Assembly (NCBI RefSeq): GCF_003173755.1
Contig: NZ_CP029553.1
Span: 5,212,001 to 5,276,000, forward strand
Reading direction: 5' to 3'
Length of the DNA stretch: 64,000 bases
Source of the DNA: Methylobacterium terrae
GTDB lineage: Bacteria > Pseudomonadota > Alphaproteobacteria > Rhizobiales > Beijerinckiaceae
The stretch's first letter is position 1. Each line of letters opens with the position of its first letter. The translations under genes and the position numbers were made by a program. Positions 25,458 through 33,905 of this stretch are shown here, one piece after another. The notes under the pieces are model-generated. The model searched no databases. It was not told the origin of the DNA and was given only the letters and a program-made list of their open reading frames with translations.

Positions 25458-26582
25458 ATGACCCGGCGCGTCGTCCAGTTCGGCACCAGCCGCTTCCTGC
25501 AGGCGCATGCCGACCTCTTCATCCACGAGGCGCGCGAGGCGGGCCAGGATGTCGGCCCGGTCGCGGTGGTGCAGACCTCGGGCGACGCAACCCGCGCGGG
25601 CCGCGTCGCCGCCTTCGGGGCGCCCGGCGGCTACCCGGTGATCATCCGCGGCCTCGAGGCCGGCACCCCGGTCGAGCGCCGGGTCGCCGTCACCAGCATC
25701 GATCGCGGCCTCTCGGCCGCCGTCGACTGGGATTCCGTGACGGCCCTCGTCATCGAGGAGGCCGAGATCGTCCTCTCCAATACCGGCGATACCGGCTACG
25801 CGATCGCCGAGGCCGATCGCGGCGGGGGCTGGCGCGAGGCCCGTCCCCCGGCCTCGTTCCCGGGCAAGCTGACCCAGCTCCTCCACCGCCGCTGGCTCGC
25901 GGGCGGGCGCCCGCTCACGGTGCTTCCCTGCGAGTTGATCAACCGCAACGGCCGGGTGCTGCAAGGCCTGGTGCTCGACCTCGCGACGGAGGCCCGCCTG
26001 CCGGAGGCGTTCCTCGCCTGGCTGCGCGAGGGCGTGGTCTTCACCGACACCCTCGTCGACCGCATCGTCTCCGAGCCGCTCGCCCCCGTCGGCGCCGTGG
26101 CCGAGCCCTACGCCCTGTGGGCGATCGAGCGCCGGCCCGGCCTCGTGCTGCCGTGCGAGCACCCCTGCCTCGTGCTCACCGACGACCTCGAGCCCTACGA
26201 GCGGCTGAAGCTCCACATCCTCAATCTCGGCCACACGGTGCTGGCCGAGATCTGGCAGCGCGAGGGCCGGCCGGCGGGGGAGACCGTGCGGGAGATCCTG
26301 GCCGACCCGGCGATCCGGGCCCGGCTCGACGCGCTCTACCGCGACGAGGTGGTGCCGGGCTTCGCCGCCCGGGGCATGGGGGCGGAGGCGAAGGCCTACG
26401 TCGCCGCCACCCTGGAGCGCTTCCTCAACCCGTACCTCGACCACCGCCTCGCCGACATCGCCCAGAACCACGCCCAGAAGGTCGAGCGCCGCATCCCCGC
26501 CTTCCTGGCCTGGGTGGCGGAGAGCGGCGAGAGCCCGGCGGCACCGACCCTGCGGGCGCTGGCGGCGGCCTACGGCCACTGA
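25458..26582 (+). CDS. Mannitol dehydrogenase-family reductase (tagaturonate/fructuronate reductase-like)
   Basis: The 374-residue protein belongs to the polyol-specific long-chain dehydrogenases. Seen are the N-terminal VVQFGTSRFLQAHAD, typical of UxaB-like members, LSNTGDTGY, TVLPCELINRNG, and the catalytic K-x4-N-x2-H motif as KLHILNLGH near residue 251. UxaB reduces D-tagaturonate to D-altronate with NADH; relatives act on fructuronate or mannitol. The following zinc dehydrogenase makes tagaturonate from L-galactonate in other bacteria, so the pair suggests L-galactonate breakdown (inference). It is shorter than E. coli UxaB. Confidence 0.85.
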   Translation: MTRRVVQFGTSRFLQAHADLFIHEAREAGQDVGPVAVVQTSGDATRAGRVAAFGAPGGYPVIIRGLEAGTPVERRVAVTSIDRGLSAAVDWDSVTALVIEEAEIVLSNTGDTGYAIAEADRGGGWREARPPASFPGKLTQLLHRRWLAGGRPLTVLPCELINRNGRVLQGLVLDLATEARLPEAFLAWLREGVVFTDTLVDRIVSEPLAPVGAVAEPYALWAIERRPGLVLPCEHPCLVLTDDLEPYERLKLHILNLGHTVLAEIWQREGRPAGETVREILADPAIRARLDALYRDEVVPGFAARGMGAEAKAYVAATLERFLNPYLDHRLADIAQNHAQKVERRIPAFLAWVAESGESPAAPTLRALAAAYGH

Positions 26583-26625
26583 TCCGTCGCCCGACTCCGA
26601 TCCCCTGCCTGGAGAGACCCGACCC

Positions 26626-27636
26626 ATGAAGGTGCTCATCTGCGACGAGCCGGGCCGCCTGCGGCTGACCGAGCGGCCCGAGCCGGTCCCGGCCGAGGGC
26701 GAGGTGCTGGTGCGCATCCGCCGCGTCGGCATCTGCGGCACGGATTTCCACATCTACCAGGGCAAGCACCCGTTCCTGCAATACCCGCGGGTGATGGGGC
26801 ACGAACTGTCCGGCACGATCGAGCGGGCGCCGGCCGGCAGCGGCCTGGATGCGGGGCAGAACGCCTACATCGTGCCCTACCTGTCCTGCGGCGCCTGCGT
26901 CGCCTGCCGCAAGGGCGTGACCAACGCCTGCCAGGCCATCTCCGTGCTCGGCGTCCATCGCGACGGCGGCATGGCCGAGTTGGTCAGCGTGCCGGCGGGC
27001 AACGTCGTGCCGGTCGGCGACACCCCGCTCGACGACGCCGCGATGATCGAGTTCCTGGCGATCGGCGCCCACGGGGTGAAGCGCGGCGGCGTCACCGCCG
27101 CCGACCGGGTGCTGGTGGTCGGCTCGGGCCCGATCGGCATGGCGGCGGTGATCTTCGCCAAGGCGCGCGGCGCCCACGTCACGGTGATGGACCTGCGCGA
27201 GGACCGGCTGGCCTTCACGCAGGGCGCGCTCGGCGCCGACGCGCTGCTGCGGGCTGACGACGACGCCGAGGCGAAGGCCGGGGCCGCCACCGACGGCGAC
27301 TTCTACGATTGCGTGATCGACTGCACCGGCAACCGCGCCGCGATGCAGCGGGGCTTCGGCTTCGTCGGCCATGGCGGCCGCTACGTGCTGGTGAGCGTGG
27401 TGCGCGACGACATCGCGTTCTCGGACCCCGAGTTCCACAAGCGCGAGACCACCCTGTTCGCCAGCCGCAACGCGCAAGCCGACGACTTCGCCGAGGTGGT
27501 GCGGCAGATGCAGGCGGGCCGCGTGCCGACGCGGGCGCTGCGCACCCATCGCGGGCCGCTCGCCGAGGGGCCGGACCTGTTCCGCGACTGGCTGCGGCCG
27601 GAGGCGGGGGTGATCAAGGCGATCCTGGAGTTGTGA
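26626..27636 (+). CDS. Zinc-dependent alcohol dehydrogenase (L-galactonate/sorbitol dehydrogenase-like)
   Basis: The 336-residue medium-chain dehydrogenase has catalytic zinc ligands in VGICGTDFHIYQG and MGHELSG, structural zinc cysteines in SCGACVACRKGVTNAC, and the NAD-binding VVGSGPIGMAAVIFAKARGA. The sequence resembles YjjN/LgoD-type enzymes oxidising L-galactonate or L-gulonate at C5. GGAG precedes the ATG, 43 bases after the previous gene, so the two are probably cotranscribed. Confidence 0.9.
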   Translation: MKVLICDEPGRLRLTERPEPVPAEGEVLVRIRRVGICGTDFHIYQGKHPFLQYPRVMGHELSGTIERAPAGSGLDAGQNAYIVPYLSCGACVACRKGVTNACQAISVLGVHRDGGMAELVSVPAGNVVPVGDTPLDDAAMIEFLAIGAHGVKRGGVTAADRVLVVGSGPIGMAAVIFAKARGAHVTVMDLREDRLAFTQGALGADALLRADDDAEAKAGAATDGDFYDCVIDCTGNRAAMQRGFGFVGHGGRYVLVSVVRDDIAFSDPEFHKRETTLFASRNAQADDFAEVVRQMQAGRVPTRALRTHRGPLAEGPDLFRDWLRPEAGVIKAILEL

Positions 27637-27780
27637 GGCGGGGGCGGAGCCGACCCGTCGGCCGTGACGGCGCGGGTCTTCCCCTCACCCCGCCCGCGGG
27701 GAGAGGGGAAGCCACGCTTCTCCGATCCTCCGGACGGCCCTGCGACGGACGGGCAGGGGAGAGAGGCCCGGCGGCACCTC

Positions 27781-29361
27781 TCACGGGTTGACCCGCACCC
27801 CGACGAGATACGTGTCGGAATGGTAGCTCGAGCCGATCGCGGTGCTCTTCAGCAATTCGCGGGCGTAGCTGGCGCGCAGGCCCAGCCAGCGGTTGAGGCG
27901 GTAATCGAGCCTGACGCCGGCGCTGTAGCCCTGCTCGCGGATGCTGGTGCCCTGGTAGTCGTTGCTGATCAGCGTGCCGGTCAGCGTCAGGCGCAGGTTG
28001 CGCCGCAGGTCGTGGGTGACCTCCGCGACCGCGGTGCGGGTGAGGATGCCGCTCGCCCCCGGCACGATGGTCTCGATGACGCCGGTCGAGGCGCCGATGC
28101 GCAGCGAGGTGAGGGGCGTCGCCGCCCAGGTCACCGTGCCGTCGACGACGGGGCCGGTGATGTCGCGCAGGCGGCTGTCGGCGTAGCGGCGCGACAGGTA
28201 GCCGCCCGAGACCTCGCCGGTGAGGAGCCGGCTGAACTCGAAGCTCGATCCGGCCCGCACGGTGATGCCGTCCGAATCGCGCCGCAGGCCGAACTGGTCG
28301 ACCGCGAAGTCGTGGATGCGGGTGTCGACCAGCGTGTCGACGAAGGGGGTGAAGCCGGGGCGGATCTCGTAGCCGGTGCGCAGGCGCAGGCCGAACTGGT
28401 TGACGTTGCGGTCGTCCTGGCGGAGCAGCGTGCCGTTGGCGAGTTGCGCGTTCTCGAAGGTCTGGCGGTCGACGAGGCCCGCCACGGTCACCTGCAGCCG
28501 GTTGAAGCTCTGCGTCAGCCCGACGGTGCCGCCATAGGTCGCGACGAGCGGCCGGTCGCGGACCTGGGCGTTGAGGTCCGGGCTTCCGGCGCGCTGGGTC
28601 GAGATGGCGTAGCGGCCCTCGACGTCGACCTTGGTGTCGCGGGCGACGTCGAGGCGCAGCCGCATCGCGCCGTCGCCGTCCGGCCGGTTGGCGTTGCGGT
28701 TGTCCGGATAGGTGAAGTAGCCGCCGCGCAGCTCGCCGGTGAGCGAGTGCGCCGACCAGTCGCTCTCGACGCGCAATTCGCCCTGGCTGCGCAGCACCAT
28801 CGAGCCGCGGCGCAGGATCGAGCGGTCGGGGTTCGAATCGTAGCCGACGCTCTGCTGCAGGGCCGGGAACAGGGTGAGGCCGCCGACCCGGATGCCGAGC
28901 GGCGCGTAGGGGTCGAGGGGGTCGATCGGCCGCCGGCGCAGGAGCGGCGCCGCGGCGGCGAGGTCGGGCAGGCCCGAGACCGGGATCTGCACGGTCGGGC
29001 GCAGGCGCAGGTCGTCGGCGGTGCCCTGCTGGGTCGCCTGGCGGGTGATGGCGGTGGTCGGCGCGCGGGTCCGGCGCTGCGGCGCGCGCGCCCGGGCGCC
29101 GGAGCGGGAGGCGGCGCCCGGACGGGCGGCGGCACCGCGGGGGAGGCCGGCCTGGAGCGCCGGGTTGGCGCCGCGCAGCGCGAAGGTGTCGGGGTCCTGC
29201 CCGCCCGGGAGCGGGCCGGCGAGGCTCGGGTCGCCCGCCGGGGACAGGGACGGCGCCGCGCCCTGCGCCCAGGCCGGTCCCGCGGCGAGGAGGGAGGCGG
29301 CCAGCACCAGGGCCGGGACGCCGGACCCGGCCTGTCCGCGTGTTCGCCGCTCGTCCGCCAC
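27781..29361 (-). CDS. Outer membrane beta-barrel protein (BBP2-type)
   Basis: The 526-residue product has a signal peptide (VLAASLLAAGPAWAQ), a disordered Arg/Pro/Ala linker (about 45-110) and a long series of alternating beta-strands from about 150 (LTLFPALQQSVGYDSNPDR, RVESDWSAHSLTGELRGGYF). It ends in VGVRVNP. This matches the putative beta-barrel porin 2 family, often near exopolysaccharide genes in rhizobia; no such genes are near here. The terminal residue is Pro and not the usual aromatic. Confidence 0.88.
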   Translation of the reverse strand: MADERRTRGQAGSGVPALVLAASLLAAGPAWAQGAAPSLSPAGDPSLAGPLPGGQDPDTFALRGANPALQAGLPRGAAARPGAASRSGARARAPQRRTRAPTTAITRQATQQGTADDLRLRPTVQIPVSGLPDLAAAAPLLRRRPIDPLDPYAPLGIRVGGLTLFPALQQSVGYDSNPDRSILRRGSMVLRSQGELRVESDWSAHSLTGELRGGYFTYPDNRNANRPDGDGAMRLRLDVARDTKVDVEGRYAISTQRAGSPDLNAQVRDRPLVATYGGTVGLTQSFNRLQVTVAGLVDRQTFENAQLANGTLLRQDDRNVNQFGLRLRTGYEIRPGFTPFVDTLVDTRIHDFAVDQFGLRRDSDGITVRAGSSFEFSRLLTGEVSGGYLSRRYADSRLRDITGPVVDGTVTWAATPLTSLRIGASTGVIETIVPGASGILTRTAVAEVTHDLRRNLRLTLTGTLISNDYQGTSIREQGYSAGVRLDYRLNRWLGLRASYARELLKSTAIGSSYHSDTYLVGVRVNP

Positions 29362-29436
29362 GGGCCTGCCGCTCCGCTCCGCCGGGGCCCGTCGGGGGCC
29401 GGGCCATCATGGTTAAGAGCGGTACAACGGCCAGGG

Positions 29437-30012
29437 TTAAGTCCGGGTAACCGACGCCTCCCGCGCGCCTCCCCGTTCAGCCCGGGGGCGGCGTCCCGTC
29501 CCGGGGCCGAGGTCGCGCTGCATCAGCACGGTGTCGAGCCAGGTGCCGTGCTTCCAGCCGACGGCGCGCAACACCCCGACGTGCCGGAAGCCGTGGGCGG
29601 CGTGCAGGCCGATCGAGGCGGCGTTGCCGGAATCCCCGATCACCGCCACCGCCTGGCGGAAGCCGGCTCGCGCGGCCTCGGCGAGGAGCGCCCCGAGGAG
29701 GCGCCGGCCGAGGCCGCGCCCGGCCTCGCCGGGCCGCAGGTAGACCGAGGTCTCGACGGTGTGGCGGTAGGCCGGCCGGGTCCGGTAGGGCCCGGCATAG
29801 GCGTAGCCGAGGACGGCGCCGCCGCGCGCGGCGACGAGGTAGGGGTAGCCGCCCGCGACGAGCGCCGCGCGGCGCCGGCCCATCTCGGCCTCGTCGGGAC
29901 CTTGCGTCTCGAACGAGGCCCGGCCGGTCTCGACCGCGTGGGCGTAGATCGCCGTCACCGCCGGAAGGTCGGCCGCCTCGCAGGGGCGCAGCACGGTCCC
30001 GTCGTCCGTCAT
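29437..30012 (-). CDS. GNAT N-acetyltransferase, phosphinothricin-acetyltransferase-like
   Basis: From the ATG at 30012 the protein has 191 residues. LRPCEAADLPAVTAIYAHAV and ETGRASFETQGP are typical of the Pat/Bar group; ETSVYLRPGEAGRGLGRRLLGALL is the acetyl-CoA loop, and GDSGNAASIGLHAAHGF is the classical motif B. Members acetylate phosphinothricin, methionine sulfoximine or sulfone. The Arg-rich tail beyond about 175 may be poorly ordered. It is divergent from mutL with 75 bases between starts. Confidence 0.9.
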   Translation of the reverse strand: MTDDGTVLRPCEAADLPAVTAIYAHAVETGRASFETQGPDEAEMGRRRAALVAGGYPYLVAARGGAVLGYAYAGPYRTRPAYRHTVETSVYLRPGEAGRGLGRRLLGALLAEAARAGFRQAVAVIGDSGNAASIGLHAAHGFRHVGVLRAVGWKHGTWLDTVLMQRDLGPGTGRRPRAERGGAREASVTRT

Positions 30013-30075
30013 CGCGATGATCCGTCCCGGTGGAAACGCTCGCGCCCGCACCTTCTGGGCGGGCCCGGAAAACCT

Positions 30076-30081
30076 TATATT
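30076..30081 (+). promoter_or_regulatory. Possible -10 element giving near-leaderless mutL message
   Basis: TATATT ends six bases before the mutL ATG and no Shine-Dalgarno sequence is present. If used as a -10 box, transcription would begin at or next to the start codon. The matching -35 region (TTCTGG at 30053-30058) is poor, so this is tentative. Confidence 0.3.
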
Positions 30082-30087
30082 CGCTCC

Positions 30088-32136
30088 ATGGCTCTTTCAC
30101 CCCCCGGACGCCCGCAGGTCCGCCGCCTCGACCCCGTCCTCGTCGACCGCATCGCCGCCGGCGAGGTGGTCGAGCGGCCGGCCTCCGCGGTCAAGGAACT
30201 GGTCGAGAACGCGGTCGATGCCGGCGCGTCGAGCATCGCGGTGACGATCGCCGCCGGCGGGCGCAAGCTGATCCGGGTCGTCGACGACGGCGGCGGCATG
30301 AGCGCGGAGGACCTCGCCCTCGCGGTCGAGCGCCACGCCACCTCGAAGCTGCCGGACGGCGACCTCGAGCGCATCGACACGCTGGGCTTTCGCGGCGAGG
30401 CGCTGCCCTCGATCGGCGCGGTGGCGCGGCTCGCCATCACCTCGCGGGTGCCGGGCACCGAGACCGGGCACTGGATCGTGGTCGATGCCGGCCACAAGGG
30501 GCCGGTACGGCCGGCCGCCGCCCAGCCGGGCACCCGGATCGAGGTGACGGACCTGTTCGCCGCCACGCCCGCGCGGCTGAAGTTCCTCAAGTCCGACCGG
30601 GCGGAAGCGACGGCGGTGGGCGAGATCCTGCGCCGCCTCGCGGTCGCCCATCCGCAGATCCGCTTCACCCTGAGCGGGGAGGGGTCGTCGGGAAGCGGGC
30701 TCGTCCTTCCGGCCGAGACCGGACCGGGCTCGTGGCTGCGCCGGCTCGTCGCGGTGCTCGGCCCGGAATTCGGGGAGAACTCGGCGCCCTTGAGCCTCGA
30801 GCGCGAGGCCTTCGCCCTCGACGGCCATGTCGGCCTGCCGACCTTCCACCGGGCGGCGGCCACCCACGTCCACTTCGTCGTCAACGGGCGGCCGGTGCGC
30901 GACCGGCTGCTGCTCTCGGCGGTGCGGGGGGCCTACGCCGACGTGATGGCGTCCGACCGCCACCCGATCCTCGCGCTCGCGCTCACCTGCGACCCGGCCC
31001 TCGTCGACGTCAACGTCCACCCGGCCAAGACCGAGGTGCGCTTCCGCGATCCGGGCCTCGTGCGCGGGCTCATCGTCAGCGCCATCCACGAGGCCCTGCG
31101 CCGGGAGGGCGGACGCAGCTCGGCCACGGTGGCGGCCCGCACCCTGGAGAGCCTGCGGCCGGCGCACACGCCGGGGCAGGCCGCCGCGCCCGCCGCCGCG
31201 CGCCAGGCCGCGAGCCTGTTCGCCCGGCGCGACGAGACGGCGCCTCCCCGTCCGGCAGGCTCGGGCCGGGCGGAGGATGTCGAGCGGGATTTCGGCGCGG
31301 CGCGGGGCACGCCGTCTTGGGATGCGCCGTCTTGGGACGCGCCGACTCGCGATGCGCCGACTCACGATGCGCCGACTTGGGACGCACCGACTTGGAACGC
31401 GCAGGAGCCCGCTCAGGCCGCCTACGAGGGACCGCCCCAGGCATCCGGGCGGGCAGGCTTCGGCGAGGCGGCCCAGGCGCGGTTCGCCGGCGACCTGGGG
31501 GCGCCGAGCGCCGATTTGCGGGCGCCTCCCCCCGAGGCGACCGCCCACCCGGCGGAGCAGCACCCGCTCGGCGCGGCGCGGGCGCAGCTCCACGAGACCT
31601 ACATCGTCGCCCAGACCCGGGACGGGATCGTCATCGTCGACCAGCACGCCGCCCACGAGCGGCTGGTCTACGAGCGGCTGAAGCGCGAGCGGGCCGGCGG
31701 CGGCATCGCCCGCCAGATCCTGCTGATCCCCGACGTGGTCGAGCTCGATCCCGCCGAGGCCGACCGGCTCGCCGACGCCGCGGAGGCGCTGCAGGATCTC
31801 GGTCTCGTGCTCGAATCCTTCGGCCACGGGGCGGTGCTGGTGCGGGAGGTGCCCGCCGCGCTCGCCGGCGGGTCGCTCCGCGCCCTCCTCACCGACGTGG
31901 TCGACGCCCTCGCCGAGGGCGGAGCCGACCCGCTCGCCCGCCGCCTCGACGCGGTCCTGTCGCGGATGAGCTGCCACGGCTCGATCCGCGCCGGCCGCCG
32001 CCTGCGGCCGGAGGAGATGAACGCGCTCCTGCGCGAGATGGAGGCGACCCCGTTCTCCGGCCAGTGCAACCACGGCCGCCCGACCTACGTCGAGCTGAAG
32101 CTCTCGGACGTCGAGCGGCTGTTCGGCCGGCGCTGA
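30088..32136 (+). CDS. mutL: DNA mismatch repair protein MutL
   Basis: The 682-residue protein has the GHKL ATPase domain: IAAGEVVERPASAVKELVENAVDAG, VVDDGGGMS, ERHATSKL and GFRGEALPSIGAV. The C-terminal domain carries VDQHAAHERLVYE, which matches the DQHA-x2-E-x4-E endonuclease motif, plus SCHGSIRAG, QCNHGRPTYVEL and a terminal LFGRR. It is therefore a nicking MutL, as in bacteria without MutH. The linker (about 355-510) is Ala/Pro-rich and includes six copies of a five-residue repeat at residues 409-438. mutS is not in the window. Confidence 0.97.
   Translation: MALSPPGRPQVRRLDPVLVDRIAAGEVVERPASAVKELVENAVDAGASSIAVTIAAGGRKLIRVVDDGGGMSAEDLALAVERHATSKLPDGDLERIDTLGFRGEALPSIGAVARLAITSRVPGTETGHWIVVDAGHKGPVRPAAAQPGTRIEVTDLFAATPARLKFLKSDRAEATAVGEILRRLAVAHPQIRFTLSGEGSSGSGLVLPAETGPGSWLRRLVAVLGPEFGENSAPLSLEREAFALDGHVGLPTFHRAAATHVHFVVNGRPVRDRLLLSAVRGAYADVMASDRHPILALALTCDPALVDVNVHPAKTEVRFRDPGLVRGLIVSAIHEALRREGGRSSATVAARTLESLRPAHTPGQAAAPAAARQAASLFARRDETAPPRPAGSGRAEDVERDFGAARGTPSWDAPSWDAPTRDAPTHDAPTWDAPTWNAQEPAQAAYEGPPQASGRAGFGEAAQARFAGDLGAPSADLRAPPPEATAHPAEQHPLGAARAQLHETYIVAQTRDGIVIVDQHAAHERLVYERLKRERAGGGIARQILLIPDVVELDPAEADRLADAAEALQDLGLVLESFGHGAVLVREVPAALAGGSLRALLTDVVDALAEGGADPLARRLDAVLSRMSCHGSIRAGRRLRPEEMNALLREMEATPFSGQCNHGRPTYVELKLSDVERLFGRR
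31312..31401. repeat. 15-bp tandem repeat, six copies, inside mutL
   Basis: Units start at 31312 and every 15 bases to 31387; the consensus is CCG(T/A)CTTGGGACGCG. Each encodes Pro-(Ser/Thr)-(Trp/Arg/His)-(Asp/Asn)-Ala in the flexible linker, so copy-number change would keep the frame. Confidence 0.97.
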
Positions 32137-32905
32137 TTTCGACGCGACCGGGCAGGAGCCGTCCGGGCCGGACCTCCAACAATCGAAGGTGCAAGCTCAG
32201 GCGCAGGACCCGTCCGGCGGGTCTTGCCGCGTGCCGGACGTCCCTAATAAGCACTCGCTATCCAGGGCGGTATTCGCCGCCCTGGATCGCGAAACGGTTT
32301 CGTTTGCCGGGGACGGCGGAGCCGGTGACGAACTGATCCCATCGCGCCCGTGCATCGACACGTCGATGCACGGGCGTTCGGCGCATGGACGCCGGCGCCC
32401 GTTCGGGCTCAGCCGGCGCCGTCGAACGGATCCGTTCGAAGGCGCTGCGGTACGACAGGAGCCCTGTCCTCCTCGAGGGCGCCTGCAGAAGCACCGGAAC
32501 GGGATCGCCGCCCTCAGGTGCCGAGGCAAGGCCGGCCCGTGGGTGCGCAGGCCCGCGGTCCGGAGCGGCCGCTGCGATCCGGCCACGCTGCCCGCCCGGG
32601 CGGCGATCGCGGTGTCGCCGAGCCTGTCCGTTCGTCCCGCCGCCGGATCTGCGGAACCGGGCTCGCCGTCCTCGCCACCGGCGGCTGACGGCGCGCTGCC
32701 TCCGGCGGTGCCGAGCGCGACGTTGCCGAACGTCCGTCGCGATTCCCTGACGCCGAGCGCGCCGCCGCGACGGCCCCCGGGTCGAGCCGGTGGCACGGCC
32801 CGCGTCGAACGGGCTTGTCCGGGTGCGCGAGGCAGGCCAGATCACCGCGGGCGACGGACCTGCCCGGCCCGCGGGCGGCCGGACCTCGTGCCGGATGGAA
32901 GAGCG
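32137..32905. other. Gene-free stretch after mutL
   Basis: Apart from the perfect palindrome at 32345-32376, nothing was recognised. The frames that cross it on both strands are Arg/Pro-rich and lack family resemblance or ribosome sites. It may be decayed sequence. Confidence 0.5.
32345..32376. repeat. Perfect 15-bp-arm palindrome
   Basis: Arms 32345-32359 (CGCCCGTGCATCGAC) and 32362-32376 are exact complements around AC. With almost no loop it would be better suited to protein binding or cruciform formation than to termination, and no T run follows. Confidence 0.9.
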
Positions 32906-33169
32906 ATGGACGAGGGGGCGGCCGGCCCCGCGCACGGGACGCCGGAGATGATCCGGCAATGCGCGGCGGAATGCATGGAGCTGGCTGCCACGTTCTTCGC
33001 GGCGGCCGCCGAGCGGCTGACCGAGAACGATCTCGCGGGCTATCGCTGCGCGATGCGCTGCGCCGCGGCCGCCGCGAAATGCGCCCGCGAGATCGCGGCG
33101 CTCCTCGGGACCGACGCGGCGCTCGACCGGCCGCGGACCGAGGCCGCCTACTCGAACAGGTCGGGGTAG
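32906..33169 (+). CDS. Small helical cysteine-rich protein
   Basis: The 87-residue product begins at ATG 32906 after GGAAGAG. A helical central part has cysteines in IRQCAAECMEL and YRCAMRCAAAAAKCARE, that is C-x3-C, then C-x3-C-x5-C. Repeated C-x3-C on helices recalls four-helix-bundle copper-storage (Csp-like) proteins, but it is shorter and has fewer cysteines, so this is only a resemblance. Its end overlaps the converging GntR-type gene by 22 bases. Confidence 0.65.
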   Translation: MDEGAAGPAHGTPEMIRQCAAECMELAATFFAAAAERLTENDLAGYRCAMRCAAAAAKCAREIAALLGTDAALDRPRTEAAYSNRSG

Positions 33170-33816
33170 CGGGCCTCGGCCCTGGGCAGGGCGCGCACGA
33201 TCTCCCACAGGTGATGGCGCATCGCCGCCGCGGCGGCCTCCGGGTCGCGGGCGTCGAGGCCGGCGAGGATCGCGCGGTGCTGGTCCACCAGGGGCAGCAT
33301 CGCGGCGGCGTCGCTCAGGGTGAGCTGGCAGGCGCGGTCGAGATGCGCCTTCACGTCCTGCACCGCCTCCCAGGCCAGCGCGCAGCCCGCCCCCTCCGCG
33401 AGGGCGGCGTGGAACAGCGTGTCGGCGCGCTGGAAGCCGGCGTGGTCGCCCGCGCCCGCCCGCTCGGCCTGCAGCGCGACGAGGTCGTCGATCCGCCGCC
33501 GGCTCGCGGGATCGAACGTCTCGCAGGCGCGCCGCACCACCGCGGTCTCGATCGCCTCGCGCACGAAGCGCGCCTGCATCAGCCGCGGGACCGAGATCTT
33601 GGCCACCACCGTCCCGCGCTGCGGGCGCACCTCCACCAGGCGCGTGCGGGAGAGCCCGATGAACGCCTCGCGCACCGGCTGGCGCGACACGCCGTGGCGG
33701 GCGGCGATCTCCTGCTCCGACAGCCGCGTGCCCGGCAGCACGTCGAGCGCGATGATCGAGCGCCGCAGCGACGCCTCCACCCGCTCCGCCGCAGAGCCCG
33801 TCGTCACCTCGATCAT
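33148..33816 (-). CDS. GntR-family transcription regulator (FCD/FadR subfamily)
   Basis: The 222-residue regulator has an N-terminal winged helix (LRRSIIALDVLPGTRLSEQEIAARHGVSRQPVREA) read from about 17 to 52, and an all-helical FCD ligand domain with metal-binding His residues (FHAALAEGAG, HRAIL, MRHHLWE). It is divergent from a TRAP transporter operon with a KdgF-like cupin. Relatives such as UxuR/ExuR respond to uronate intermediates, so it likely represses that operon until its sugar acid appears (inference). Confidence 0.92.
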   Translation of the reverse strand: MIEVTTGSAAERVEASLRRSIIALDVLPGTRLSEQEIAARHGVSRQPVREAFIGLSRTRLVEVRPQRGTVVAKISVPRLMQARFVREAIETAVVRRACETFDPASRRRIDDLVALQAERAGAGDHAGFQRADTLFHAALAEGAGCALAWEAVQDVKAHLDRACQLTLSDAAAMLPLVDQHRAILAGLDARDPEAAAAAMRHHLWEIVRALPRAEARYPDLFE

Positions 33817-33843
33817 TCCGCTTCACAGCCTCCGCACGATGTG

Positions 33844-33859
33844 CATACACTACCATACA
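33844..33859. promoter_or_regulatory. Candidate GntR operator
   Basis: CATACA occurs at 33844-33849 and again at 33854-33859, one helical turn apart, in the 89-base gap between the divergent regulator and TRAP genes. The AT-rich pair stands out from its GC-rich setting. The assignment rests only on position and repetition. Confidence 0.4.
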
Positions 33860-33905
33860 AGTCGGACGCCCCACCAGAAGGGCGCCGGTCTCCGCGGAGG
33901 AAATC

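Noticed and set aside
31312..31401. CRISPR-like array
   Set aside because: The repeat units are contiguous, 15 bases, without spacers, and lie in frame within mutL.
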